A stretch of 33,150 nucleotides of DNA. It comes from Verrucomicrobiota bacterium. GTDB taxonomy: Bacteria; Verrucomicrobiota; Verrucomicrobiae; Limisphaerales; UBA11358. This document shows, one piece after another, positions 25,640 through 33,150 of this stretch. A program made the translations under genes and the position numbers. The DNA lies in assembly GCA_014860005.1 (NCBI GenBank), contig JACZKP010000214.1, positions 1 to 33,150 of the forward strand. The letters are read 5' to 3'. The notes below the pieces were generated by a model. That model was given only the letters and a program-made list of their open reading frames with translations. It did not search any database and was not told where the DNA came from. How positions within the stretch are numbered: the first letter of the stretch is position 1; each line of letters starts with the position of its first letter.

Positions 25640-26629
25640 ATGATACACAATCCAAGTCGCAGGAAGTTCTTGAAGAAATCCGTCGCGGCGGCGCTGGCGG
25701 CGCCGCTCATCACCAGTGTCGAGGAATTTACGCTGGCCGCGGCGCAGGCAGACGGGGTATCAGCCGCCCCTCAAAAGCCGGCGGCCAAGGCCACCCTGCC
25801 CATCGGCACCATCGGCAAGGTCAAGATCAGCCGGCTGATCTGCGGCGGTAATTTGATCAGCGGCTATGCCCACAGCCGGGACCTGATCTACGTCTCGCCG
25901 CTGCTCAAACATTATTTTACGGACGAAAAGATCCTGGAGACCTGGGCGCTTTGCGAGCAGCACGGGATCAACACCATGATCGTTTCTCCCGCCGACAAGC
26001 GCGCCGTGGCGCTCTACGAGCAGTACCGGGCCCAAGGCGGACGCATCCAGTATCTCGCCCAGCTTAACGCCACGAAGGAGGACCTCGTTACGTGTGTCAA
26101 ACAGTCCCGGGACGTGGGAGCGGCGGGCGCGTTTCTCCTCGGCAACCTGAGCGACGCCTGGACGCGCGAGGGGGAGGTTGGCCGGATTGGCGAGTTGATC
26201 GCCAATATCAAGAGTCACGGCTTGATCGCCGGCGTGGCGGGGCACGAGTTGCGCACCGTGCAGGCGGTGGAGAAGGCGAAAGGCGCGCCGGACTTTTATA
26301 TGAAGACGCTCCACGCCACGAATTACTGGTCCACGCGCCGGCCCGACCAGATGAAGGAGGTCATTGATAATTACGGCATTGATAACTACTGGTGCATGGA
26401 CCCGAAGGAAACCATCGCCTACATGAGCGAGTTGGAACGCCCTTGGATTGCCTACAAAGTGCTGGCGGCGGGCGCGATTCACCCGCGCGCGGGCTTCAAG
26501 CACGCTTTCGAGAATGGCGCGGATTTCGCGGCGGTGGGCTTGTTCGATTTCCAAATCCCCGAGAACGTTGCGATCACGAACGACGTCGTCAGGGCCACGC
26601 AGAACCGCGAGCGCGCCTGGTACGCCTGA
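25640..26629 (+). CDS. Tat-exported aldo/keto-reductase-like TIM-barrel protein
   Basis: 329 residues. I take ATG 25640 as the start: an AGGA site lies 9-6 bases upstream and the twin-arginine signal MIHNPSRRKFLKKSVAAALA begins immediately. ATG 25613 is the alternative. The mature part, GKVKISRLICGGNLISGYAH, LCEQHGINTMIVSPADKRAV, and the closing KVLAAGAIHPRAGFKHAFEN and GADFAAVGLFDFQ, resembles aldo/keto-reductase folds. The usual Asp-Tyr-Lys-His tetrad is not obvious. Export by Tat suggests the protein folds with a cofactor in the cytoplasm. It may take part in sugar metabolism in the periplasm, but a reductase reaction is not shown. Confidence 0.7.
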   Translation: MIHNPSRRKFLKKSVAAALAAPLITSVEEFTLAAAQADGVSAAPQKPAAKATLPIGTIGKVKISRLICGGNLISGYAHSRDLIYVSPLLKHYFTDEKILETWALCEQHGINTMIVSPADKRAVALYEQYRAQGGRIQYLAQLNATKEDLVTCVKQSRDVGAAGAFLLGNLSDAWTREGEVGRIGELIANIKSHGLIAGVAGHELRTVQAVEKAKGAPDFYMKTLHATNYWSTRRPDQMKEVIDNYGIDNYWCMDPKETIAYMSELERPWIAYKVLAAGAIHPRAGFKHAFENGADFAAVGLFDFQIPENVAITNDVVRATQNRERAWYA

Positions 26630-26636
26630 GCGGATC

Positions 26637-26876
26637 TCAAGTCTGAAGTGTTCCGCTGGCTTGGGCGAACGCGGGGGATCCTGGGCGTGCCGATGACGGC
26701 ATCGAGACAGGGACCAGATTGTAACCAGGGAACCGAGTGGTCACGTCTCCAAGCGTGTGCTCGTTGCCAATTTCTTTAAGAAAATTGTAGGCAGAGGGAT
26801 ACTTCTGAGCGAATCTGCGTGAGGAATTTGATGGGGACTTTATGGACAAGGCTACCAACCCAAACCAAGGCATCTC
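26637..26876 (-). other. Intergenic stretch with a possible gene remnant on the minus strand
   Basis: A minus-strand frame reads FAQKYPSAYNFLKEIGNEHT and LGDVTTRFPGYNLVPVSMPS before stopping at 26637. It has protein-like composition, but its upstream part runs into the LVIVD gene and no family is recognised. It is either the tail of a lost gene or chance. Confidence 0.2.
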
Positions 26877-29069
26877 ATGCAGCATCGATCCTCTTTCCAT
26901 TTGCTAGCCACTAAAGCAGGCTTTTCCACCGATGTTGCAGAGACAGCCGCTAACATCCTGGTGACGTGCTTCACCCGTCACTTCCAGCGCTTTCACTTCC
27001 GGAGGCTTTCGTATTGCAGTGTGGTCGCGGGCGCGATGGCGTGTGCGTCTTTGGGGCTCGAAGCAAGTCCGATGCAAATCCAGCCTCTGCTCCAGGGTAA
27101 ATGGCCTGGAGTAATGCGCGATGTCGCGCGTGATATCAAAATCGTGGGCCACTACGCCTATGTTGCTATTGGCGAGGGCGGATTGGTCGTGCTTGACGTC
27201 ACGCATCCGTCCGCTCCGGTGTTGGTTGGCGGGTGTGTCCTCAGTGGGAACGCCCGCGCCTTGGCGGTTGCGGGGAACTATGCTTACGTGGCGGATGAGT
27301 GGCTCGGCAGTCTGCAAGTGATTGACGTGAGCGACCCAACGAATTGTCGGCGCGTGGGCAGTTGCCGCACTGGCGGTTCTGCCAGCTTCGCCTATGGGGT
27401 GGCGGTGGCGGGGAGTTATGCGTATGTCGCGGCCTATCAAGGAGGCCTCCAAATCTTCGATGTGAGTCAACCGACCAACTGTGTGCGGATCGGCCAATAT
27501 GACACGAGCGGCGTTGCCTATGGCGTGGCGGTGTCGGGGAACTACGCCTTTGTCGCCGACTACACCGCCGGGCTCCAGGTAATTGATGTTCGCAATCCGA
27601 CCAACTGCGTGCGGGTGGGGGGCTTTGACACCGACGGGTGGGCGCTTGGCGTAGCGGTGGCGGAGAACTACGCTTACATTGCCGACGGTGAATCCGGCCT
27701 GCAAGTGATCGATGTGCGCAATCCGACGAACTGTTTTCGCGTGGGCGGCTACGATACCAGCAAGACGGCTTATGGGGTGGCCGTGACCGGAGGATACGCC
27801 TACGTGGCGGATGAACAGGCCGGCTTGCAGGTAATTGATGTCCGGAATCCTACCAACTGCGTGCGCGTGGGCGGTTTCGGCACCAGCGGCTCCAGAAAAA
27901 ACCTCGCGGTGGTGGGAAACCATGTTTTTGCGGCCGACGAACTGTCCGGCGTAGCGGTCATTGACGTCTCCGACCCGGCCAATTGTACGCAAGTGGGAGG
28001 TTATTATACGAGCGGGACCGCCCTGGGCGTGACGGCGACCGGGGATTACGCGTTTGTGGCGGACGGAGATGCCGGCTTGCAGATAGTTGACGTGAGGAAT
28101 CCTGCCAAGTGCGTGCGTGTGGGCGGCTGGGCTGGCGGCCGGGCGGGCGGCGCTGTGGCCTGCGATGTCGCAGTGGCGGGCCGGTATGCTTACCTTGCGG
28201 ACGGCAACAACGGTCTGCAGGTCATTGACGTGAGCGATCCGACCCATTGCGTCCGCGTGGGCGGCTATGACACCTACGGGGATGCGTGGTCCGTTGCCTT
28301 GGCCGGAGATTATGCTTTCGTCGCCGAGGGAGGTGATGGCTGGCAGGTGATTGACGTAAGCGACCCGCAGAATTGCACGCTGGTGGGAGACTACGACACC
28401 AGCGGATGGGCCAACAGCGTGGCGGTGGCGGGGAACTATGCGTTTGTGGCGGACGGCGACGCCGGGTTGCTCGCATTCGAGGTGAGCAATCCGGCCGCCT
28501 GTGTCCGCGTCGGCGGCTATGACACCAGCGGGAATGCCCTGGATGTCACGGTCACTGGCAACTACGCGCTGGTGGCGGACGCGGATGCCGGATTGTTGGT
28601 CTTCGATATCAGCAATCCCACGAACCTCGTGCGGGTGGGGCGGATCAAGACCGATGGCTATACCCGTTCGGTGGCAATGGCTGACAAATACGCCCTGGTG
28701 ACCGATGACTGGACTGGTCTGCACGTCATTGATGTCAGCAATCCTGCCGCCTGTGTGCGCCTGGCGAACTATGCGCTTCCCCGAATGCCTTGGGGCGTGG
28801 CCGTTAATGGCAATCGCATTTATGTGGCGGATGCTGAAATGGGACTGCTGATGTTCTGCTCATGGCCCAACGTGCAGTTCATGCTGCAAGTGGACGGTGG
28901 GTCAGCAGGCGCCCCTTTCACCATCGAGGCGGCGACGAGCCTCAAGGAGCCAGCCGATTGGTTGCCGATCTTCACCACCAACCCTCCCGCGCTGCCTTTC
29001 GCCTTTACGGACTTCGACGTGAAGATTTCGGACAAGCCTCGGAAATTCTACCGCGTACGCCAGCCCTGA
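26877..29069 (+). CDS. LVIVD-repeat beta-propeller protein, 14 repeats
   Basis: 730 residues from ATG 26877, which has AAGG upstream; a shorter start near MACASLGLEAS is possible and would fit a signal peptide better. Residues of about 80-665 consist of 14 repeats of nearly constant 42 residues, with consensus A.GVAV.GNYAYVAD...GLQVIDV followed by a .NPTNCVRVGGYDTSG linker. Thirteen are complete and the last is cut short. This is the LVIVD pattern, which forms beta-propeller blades on secreted or surface proteins. Most repeats carry a cysteine after NPTN. The C-terminus (about 670-730) is a separate domain ending in FYRVRQP, like the sorting or fibronectin-like tails of Verrucomicrobial exported proteins. 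Confidence 0.88.
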   Translation: MQHRSSFHLLATKAGFSTDVAETAANILVTCFTRHFQRFHFRRLSYCSVVAGAMACASLGLEASPMQIQPLLQGKWPGVMRDVARDIKIVGHYAYVAIGEGGLVVLDVTHPSAPVLVGGCVLSGNARALAVAGNYAYVADEWLGSLQVIDVSDPTNCRRVGSCRTGGSASFAYGVAVAGSYAYVAAYQGGLQIFDVSQPTNCVRIGQYDTSGVAYGVAVSGNYAFVADYTAGLQVIDVRNPTNCVRVGGFDTDGWALGVAVAENYAYIADGESGLQVIDVRNPTNCFRVGGYDTSKTAYGVAVTGGYAYVADEQAGLQVIDVRNPTNCVRVGGFGTSGSRKNLAVVGNHVFAADELSGVAVIDVSDPANCTQVGGYYTSGTALGVTATGDYAFVADGDAGLQIVDVRNPAKCVRVGGWAGGRAGGAVACDVAVAGRYAYLADGNNGLQVIDVSDPTHCVRVGGYDTYGDAWSVALAGDYAFVAEGGDGWQVIDVSDPQNCTLVGDYDTSGWANSVAVAGNYAFVADGDAGLLAFEVSNPAACVRVGGYDTSGNALDVTVTGNYALVADADAGLLVFDISNPTNLVRVGRIKTDGYTRSVAMADKYALVTDDWTGLHVIDVSNPAACVRLANYALPRMPWGVAVNGNRIYVADAEMGLLMFCSWPNVQFMLQVDGGSAGAPFTIEAATSLKEPADWLPIFTTNPPALPFAFTDFDVKISDKPRKFYRVRQP

Positions 29070-29447
29070 ACGGGGGTTTCTGAAAGCCGCACGAACTACC
29101 TGCGCGGCGCCGCAAAGGGTGGTGGTAGGAGCGAGACGGTGACAGGTTGATTCGTGGAGGCAGAGTCGTGGACTCGGAACGATTCTGGGATTGCGTTGGC
29201 GGACGGTCGAGTCGCTTTGCGGCCAACTTCAAGACCGCTTCGAGCGAACCGGCGAATTTTGGCACAAGGACGGTTTCCAACCCTTACTTGCCGTGAATAT
29301 TCTCCTGTGCAGCCAGGATTTTGATGTGCTTTGGAACTGACGGCTTTGAATCAAGCTCACTGTCCTCATTCAGAGATGCGCCCGTTTCCAATCTAAAACG
29401 CGACTTGTCGCGGGCTGAAATTCTGAAAGAATTCACTCGTTCCACTT
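29070..29447. other. Intergenic region, no gene seen
   Basis: 378 bp without a supported gene on either strand. Reading frames here lack recognisable motifs. It should contain the promoter for the TIM-barrel gene at 29448. Confidence 0.5.
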
Positions 29448-30512
29448 ATGACTACTCACCATCAACCTGAGTCTCCCAAATCACCCGTCGCCGCCACTGC
29501 GCCCGCCAGAGTTGGCGCCATCTCCCGCCGTGACGCGCTCAAGAGCACCCTCGCCGCCGTCGGCTTGTCCGCCCTCGCCTTCGAACCGACCGCCGCCGCC
29601 CAGACCGCACGCCCGCTCGATGCCCGCCGCGGTTCGACCAAACGTTACGACATGAAGAAATCCATCAACCTCTGGGCGTTTCCGTATCCCCAGCGGATGA
29701 CGCTTCGTGAATGTCTCCAGCTCGCGAAGGACGCGGGCTTCGAGGGCATCGAGTTGAACTACGATCTCGACAACGATCTCTCGCCCAAATCCGGCGCGAA
29801 AGATTACCACGCCATTCGGAAAATGGCCGACGACATCGGAATCCAGATCAGCGGCCTTTGTTCGTTTCTGTTCTGGCCGTATCCGCTGACGAGCAACGAC
29901 CCGGCGAAGCGCGAGCGCGGGATTGAGCTGGCCGGTAAGATCGCCCAAGCCGCGCATGATCTCGGGGTCGAGAATGTGCTGGTGGTTCCCGGCGCAGTGC
30001 ATATTCCGTGGCGCGACGATCACGAGCCGGTGCCAAACGACGTTTGCGACCGCCGGGCCCGCGAAGCCGTGGGCCAGCTCGCCAGGCAAGCCGAGAAGCT
30101 GAAGGTGTTTCTGAACATGGAGAACATTTTCTTCAACGGCTATCTGATGACGCCGATGGAAATGAACGCGTTTGTGGACAGCTTCAGCAGCGAGTACGTG
30201 CGCGTGCATTTCGACACTGGCAATATCTCCATGTTCCAGCATCCCGAGCATTGGGTCCCGATCCTGGGCCGGCGCACAAAGAACATTCACTTGAAGGAAT
30301 TCACGAAAAAGGGAACGGACTACTCGCTCGAAACCTTCCGCCCGCTGCTGGATGGCACGACGAACTGGCCCGCCGTCACGGAAGCGCTTGAGCAGGCCGG
30401 GTATCGCGGGTTTCTCACCTTCGAGTATTTCCACCCTTACCCGCACTATCCCGAAGCGCTGATCCATCAGACTTCGGACTCGCTGGACCGGATTTTGGGA
30501 CGAAAAGCCTGA
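29448..30512 (+). CDS. Tat-exported sugar phosphate isomerase/epimerase-like (xylose-isomerase-like TIM barrel) protein
   Basis: 354 residues. A twin-arginine signal ISRRDALKSTLAAVGLSALA starts at residue 25. The mature domain is an AP-endonuclease-2/xylose-isomerase-like TIM barrel: LQLAKDAGFEGIELNYD, LGVENVLVVPGAVHIPW, then likely metal ligands in LNMENIF (Glu), VHFDTGNI (Asp), NIHLKEF (His) and LTFEYFH (Glu). The family isomerises or epimerises sugars. Exported members are abundant in Verrucomicrobia and Planctomycetes and some act on 3-keto-sugars, which would fit the DUF1080 protein in this window. The substrate is unknown. Confidence 0.88.
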   Translation: MTTHHQPESPKSPVAATAPARVGAISRRDALKSTLAAVGLSALAFEPTAAAQTARPLDARRGSTKRYDMKKSINLWAFPYPQRMTLRECLQLAKDAGFEGIELNYDLDNDLSPKSGAKDYHAIRKMADDIGIQISGLCSFLFWPYPLTSNDPAKRERGIELAGKIAQAAHDLGVENVLVVPGAVHIPWRDDHEPVPNDVCDRRAREAVGQLARQAEKLKVFLNMENIFFNGYLMTPMEMNAFVDSFSSEYVRVHFDTGNISMFQHPEHWVPILGRRTKNIHLKEFTKKGTDYSLETFRPLLDGTTNWPAVTEALEQAGYRGFLTFEYFHPYPHYPEALIHQTSDSLDRILGRKA

Positions 30513-30623
30513 GCCGACCCGCCAGCGTGGTGGAAAGTCGTTCGGGTCCGGCATTCATCCGGGCTTGGGGAAGCCGTCGGTGAATTCTGGAAACGGTGGC
30601 AATGATGTCGCCGCCGACCGGCG

Positions 30624-31329
30624 CTAGGCATCAACTCCATCGATCATCGCACTGATCGTTTAGAGTGCATTGCCCTCCAGCCGGTTGTTGATGAAGATTA
30701 ACGCGCGGACCAGGTTCCCTCCGGTTGCGGCCAACGCGAGTTGATCAACCGGGCCTTTCGCGCCTCGTCGTTAACTTCCTTGGTTTGATCGTAGGGCGGG
30801 AACGATTTGACCGCGTCCTCGTATTTGCGACCAGGTTTAAGGAGGGATCGCGCGGCCAAAACCGGGAGAACTCGAACATCAGCACACCAATCTTGGAGCG
30901 GATTTCCTCACACGGCTTCAGAAATGCGGTGGCGAACAGGTCTGCATTCAGAAAATCTGGGTTGGCCTGACCTGCTTTCGCGCCGTGTCTGGCGTGGTTT
31001 GGAAACTTCTTGATGGTGATGAGGTCTGTGACCTTGAAGCCAAAACGAAAATTATCAGGCACTTGATCGTCCAACCCTTGAATGTATTCCACCCGCGGGA
31101 ACGTGTAATACGCCGCATCCACGCACACTGCTTTGAACACCTCGCTGTATTCGCTGAGGCAATCCCGCTCAAATCGCTTCGTCGCCACTTTACCGCGATA
31201 ATCCTAGCGGCCGGGCGTGTAGAGTTGATTCAGCCAACCTTCGCATCTCCAAGATGACGTGCCGATGAATACCCCTCGTGCGGCCAGTTCCGCCGCCTTG
31301 GTTTTAATCTGTTCACGGTCGAATGGCAC
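30624..31329 (-). pseudogene. DUF72-family protein, degraded
   Basis: From GTG 31329 the frame reads VPFDREQIKTKAAELAARGV and FIGTSSWRCEGWLNQLYTPG, then meets a TAG at 31206-31204 where a tyrosine is expected. It resumes as DYRGKVATKRFERD, FKAVCVDAAYYTFPRVEYI, GFKVTDLITIKKFP and LMFEFSRFWP. After that about 100 family residues are missing. The C-terminal motifs appear in other frames (KPGRKYEDAVKSFPPYDQTK, then LIFINNRLEGNA), followed by a second internal TAA and TISAMIDGVDA to the end at 30624. The gene has at least two nonsense codons, a deletion and a frameshift. Confidence 0.85.
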
Positions 31330-31384
31330 AAGCGCAGGCTAATGGAGAGTGGTGATTTTGGCGAGACGAGTTGAAAACTAATCA

Positions 31385-31414
31385 GGCAAAACCACCGATT
31401 AAAATGGTTTTGCC
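31385..31414. repeat. Perfect 10-bp hairpin upstream of the transposase
   Basis: Stem ggcaaaacca (31385-31394) and tggttttgcc (31405-31414) with a 10-nt loop. It lies 31 bp before the transposase start, so it could be part of the element's left end or a terminator. No matching terminal repeat was found at the truncated right side. Confidence 0.65.
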
Positions 31415-31445
31415 CGAAATCGGCAGGTTATGATTTTCGTGTTCA

Positions 31446-32814
31446 ATGAAAAACCCTTCGCCCGCCGCCCCAATCCTACCCTTCCAACCGGCCTTGAGTC
31501 CAGCTTTGCCCACGGTTTTGGGCAACGTGGATTACCAGGAGTTCGAGCGGCAACTGTGCCGGATCGACGCACTGCTGCGCGCCAGCGGCCTGGAAAAGAG
31601 TTTTGTGGAACAAGGCCTTTCACGTTACGACGCGCAATTTCCCGCCGCCGCCACCAAGGCCCGCCAGCGTCATCAGCGACACAGTTACCGCGCCCTGCGT
31701 TGCAACGTGCTCCAGGGATTGCTGGGCGAGGATTATCGCGGGCTGAGCCGGCGGCTGGCCGAGTGCCCGCTCTTCCGCTGGTTTTGCGGGCTGGAGGAAC
31801 TGGCCGCCGTGCGCGTGCCGGGCAAGAGCACCTTGCAGGAATACGCCCACTGGCTGCCGGAGGAAACGCTGCGTCCAATGATCGAACAACTGATCCTGGC
31901 CGCCCAGCAACCGGAGCGCGCGGCGGGATTGGAACTGGCCCACGCCCTCGAACTGGAAACCGTGTGGCTGGACAGCACCTGCGTCAAAACGAACATTCAC
32001 TTTCCCGTGGACTGGGTGTTGTTGGGCGACGCGGTGCGCACGCTGATGAAGGCCACCCGGCTGATCCGCGCCCACGGCTTGAAACACCGGATGGAGGCGC
32101 CGGAGGCTTTTCTCAAGGCGATGAACCGTTTGAGCCTGCAAATGACGCACGCGCGGCGCGCCGTGGATTCCAAAAAGCAGCGCAAGAAAACGCTGCGCCT
32201 GATGAAGCGGCAGGTCAAGGTGGTGGCCGCCCACGCGCGGCGGCACCGGCATCTGCTGGACCGGGAATGGGCAGCGACCGACTGGACACGCCCGCAAGCC
32301 GAAACAGGTGTTGCGCCGGATGGATGGCGTGCTGGCGCTCCTGCCCCAAGCGCAAAAACAGGCGCATGAACGGATCATTGGCGAACAGCAAGTGAACAAC
32401 TCCGCCAAGCTGTTGAGCCTGTATGAAACCGACACGCGGGTGATCGTGCGGGGCAAGGCCGGGGCGGAAGTGGAATTTGGCAACACGCTCTTGCTGGCCG
32501 AACAGAAAGCCGGCTTGATCGTGGACTGGTGCTTGCATCGGGACAGCGCGCCGGCCGACCCGCGGCAACTGCCGCAGAGTGTGGCGCGGAGGGAAGCCGG
32601 ATACGGCGCCGGAGTGATCCGGGCGCTGGGCGCGGATCGGGGATTTAGCAGCGCGGCCAACCAGGCGTTGCTGGCCGGCAAGCAGATTTACGACGGGATC
32701 TGTCCGAAGCATCCGGCGCGGCTCAGAGAGCGAATGGCAGAAGAACGTTTTGTGGAACTGCAACGGCGGCGCAGCCAGACCGAGGGCCGCATCGGGATAT
32801 TCAAGCTGGGGTGA
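31446..32814 (+). mobile_element. Insertion-sequence transposase (ISNCY/IS5-like DDE), frameshifted and 3'-truncated
   Basis: The first frame, ATG 31446 onward, gives the N-terminal domain and the first catalytic Asp in LETVWLDSTCVKTNIHFPVD. At about 32301-32305 (gccgaaacagg) the frame breaks. Removing one A gives QAEQVLRRMDGVLALLPQAQ, continuing in the second frame with the second Asp (GADRGFSSAANQ) and the Glu in RRRSQTEGRIGIFK, to the TGA at 32812-32814. Related transposases run on for several dozen residues after IFK, so the C-terminus is lost as well. The break would need a +1 shift, unlike the -1 shifting known in many IS families, so I read it as a mutation. The family label is tentative. 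Confidence 0.8.
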
Positions 32815-32822
32815 GTTTGTTT

Positions 32823-33017
32823 GTGCGTGGCCGTATTAATTCTGCTCCTCCGGTTCGTCTGGAAGCTTGGCAGCAGGGGAATGCGGTGCGATTTCCGGTG
32901 TGGCAGTTTGCCCGGGGCTAAGCGCTCGACGGTATCGAATTGATCCTCCAAATCTTTAAATGCGACGACCCATGGCGCGTAATGCTTTATTTCTTGGCCA
33001 AACAGCTTTCACTAGGA
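32823..33017 (+). pseudogene. Possible remnant of an Xre/MbcA/ParS-type (DUF2384-like) antitoxin
   Basis: Frame 3 after the transposase reads VRGRINSAPPVRLEAWQQG, RFPVWQFARG, an in-frame TAA, then LDGIELILQIFKCDDPWRVM and LYFLAKQLSLG. The order W-Q-F, a helix ending in DDPW and then FL...LG is what I recall from the toxin-binding domain of Xre/MbcA antitoxins. With an internal stop and no clear ends it would be a pseudogene. The assignment is weak. Confidence 0.3.
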
Positions 33018-33150
33018 ATTTGTCGGACTTAGAAAACCGATTGAAGGAGTGGAAACTATTGCGGTCCCCGGTCGCTGCTAATACCGAGGGTCTGCGGCCC
33101 GCTCGCCGGACTTCTGACTGCGTTCCCGGACGCGCCGGCGGGTCTTTCGC

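Noticed and set aside
26904..28724. 606-codon minus-strand frame opposite the LVIVD gene
   Set aside because: Its repeats are the antisense of the 126-nt LVIVD units; no known fold or signal peptide.
27120..28860. Regular 126-nt repeats considered as a CRISPR or non-coding tandem array
   Set aside because: The units are coding, diverge at synonymous positions and match the LVIVD protein repeat.
29005..29280. 91-codon minus-strand frame after the LVIVD gene
   Set aside because: Overlaps the end of the LVIVD gene, low-complexity composition, no recognisable motif.

Overview
The window looks like chromosome from a Verrucomicrobiota bacterium, probably of the Pedosphaera/Limisphaerales type. 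This is an inference from gene content: formylglycine sulfatases in series, a DUF1080 protein, PQQ-like propellers, Tat-exported TIM-barrel proteins, an LVIVD-repeat protein, GC-rich coding sequence and starts that mostly lack a Shine-Dalgarno site. No rRNA, tRNA or CRISPR array was seen.

Layout. 1-1374: the end of a PAS/AraC regulator followed by two decayed genes, one a 5'-truncated, frameshifted APS kinase (cysC). 1381-4880: a minus-strand two-gene operon, PQQ propeller then DUF1080 protein, with an ATGA overlap. 5203-5521: two truncated genes, a CRTAC1-type N-terminus (+) and a sulfatase N-terminus (-), joined tail to tail. 5562-8239: an alpha-glucuronidase-like glycoside hydrolase with a palindromic repeat inside its N-terminal coding region, flanked by remnants of two operon partners. 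8240-8745: palindromes and inverted repeats. 8746-14893: a compact plus-strand cassette of a nuclease-methyltransferase fusion, a NurA-like nuclease and a HerA-like ATPase. 14901-15026: remnant of an addiction-module antitoxin. 15019-25189: a minus-strand operon of seven sulfatase genes, six intact and one with an internal deletion that removes the catalytic cysteine. 25640-30512: plus-strand exported proteins (aldo/keto-reductase-like, LVIVD propeller, xylose-isomerase-like TIM barrel). 30624-33020: a DUF72 pseudogene, a frameshifted transposase and a possible antitoxin remnant.

How it works together. The sulfatases, the glycoside hydrolase, the DUF1080 protein and the exported TIM-barrel proteins fit periplasmic breakdown of a sulfated polysaccharide, each sulfatase probably removing a different sulfate ester. 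The three-gene cassette runs against this operon and appears to have landed in it. On one side the last sulfatase ends exactly at the antitoxin remnant, and on the other only the last 41 codons of a gene survive, still overlapping the glycoside hydrolase start. HerA and NurA are known to form a DNA-translocating nuclease complex. Coupled to a restriction-modification-like enzyme, this is a good candidate for an uncharacterised anti-phage system.

A second theme is gene decay by deletion and by palindromic repeats. At least eight broken genes lie in 33 kb, several cut inside the reading frame with no insertion sequence at the junction.
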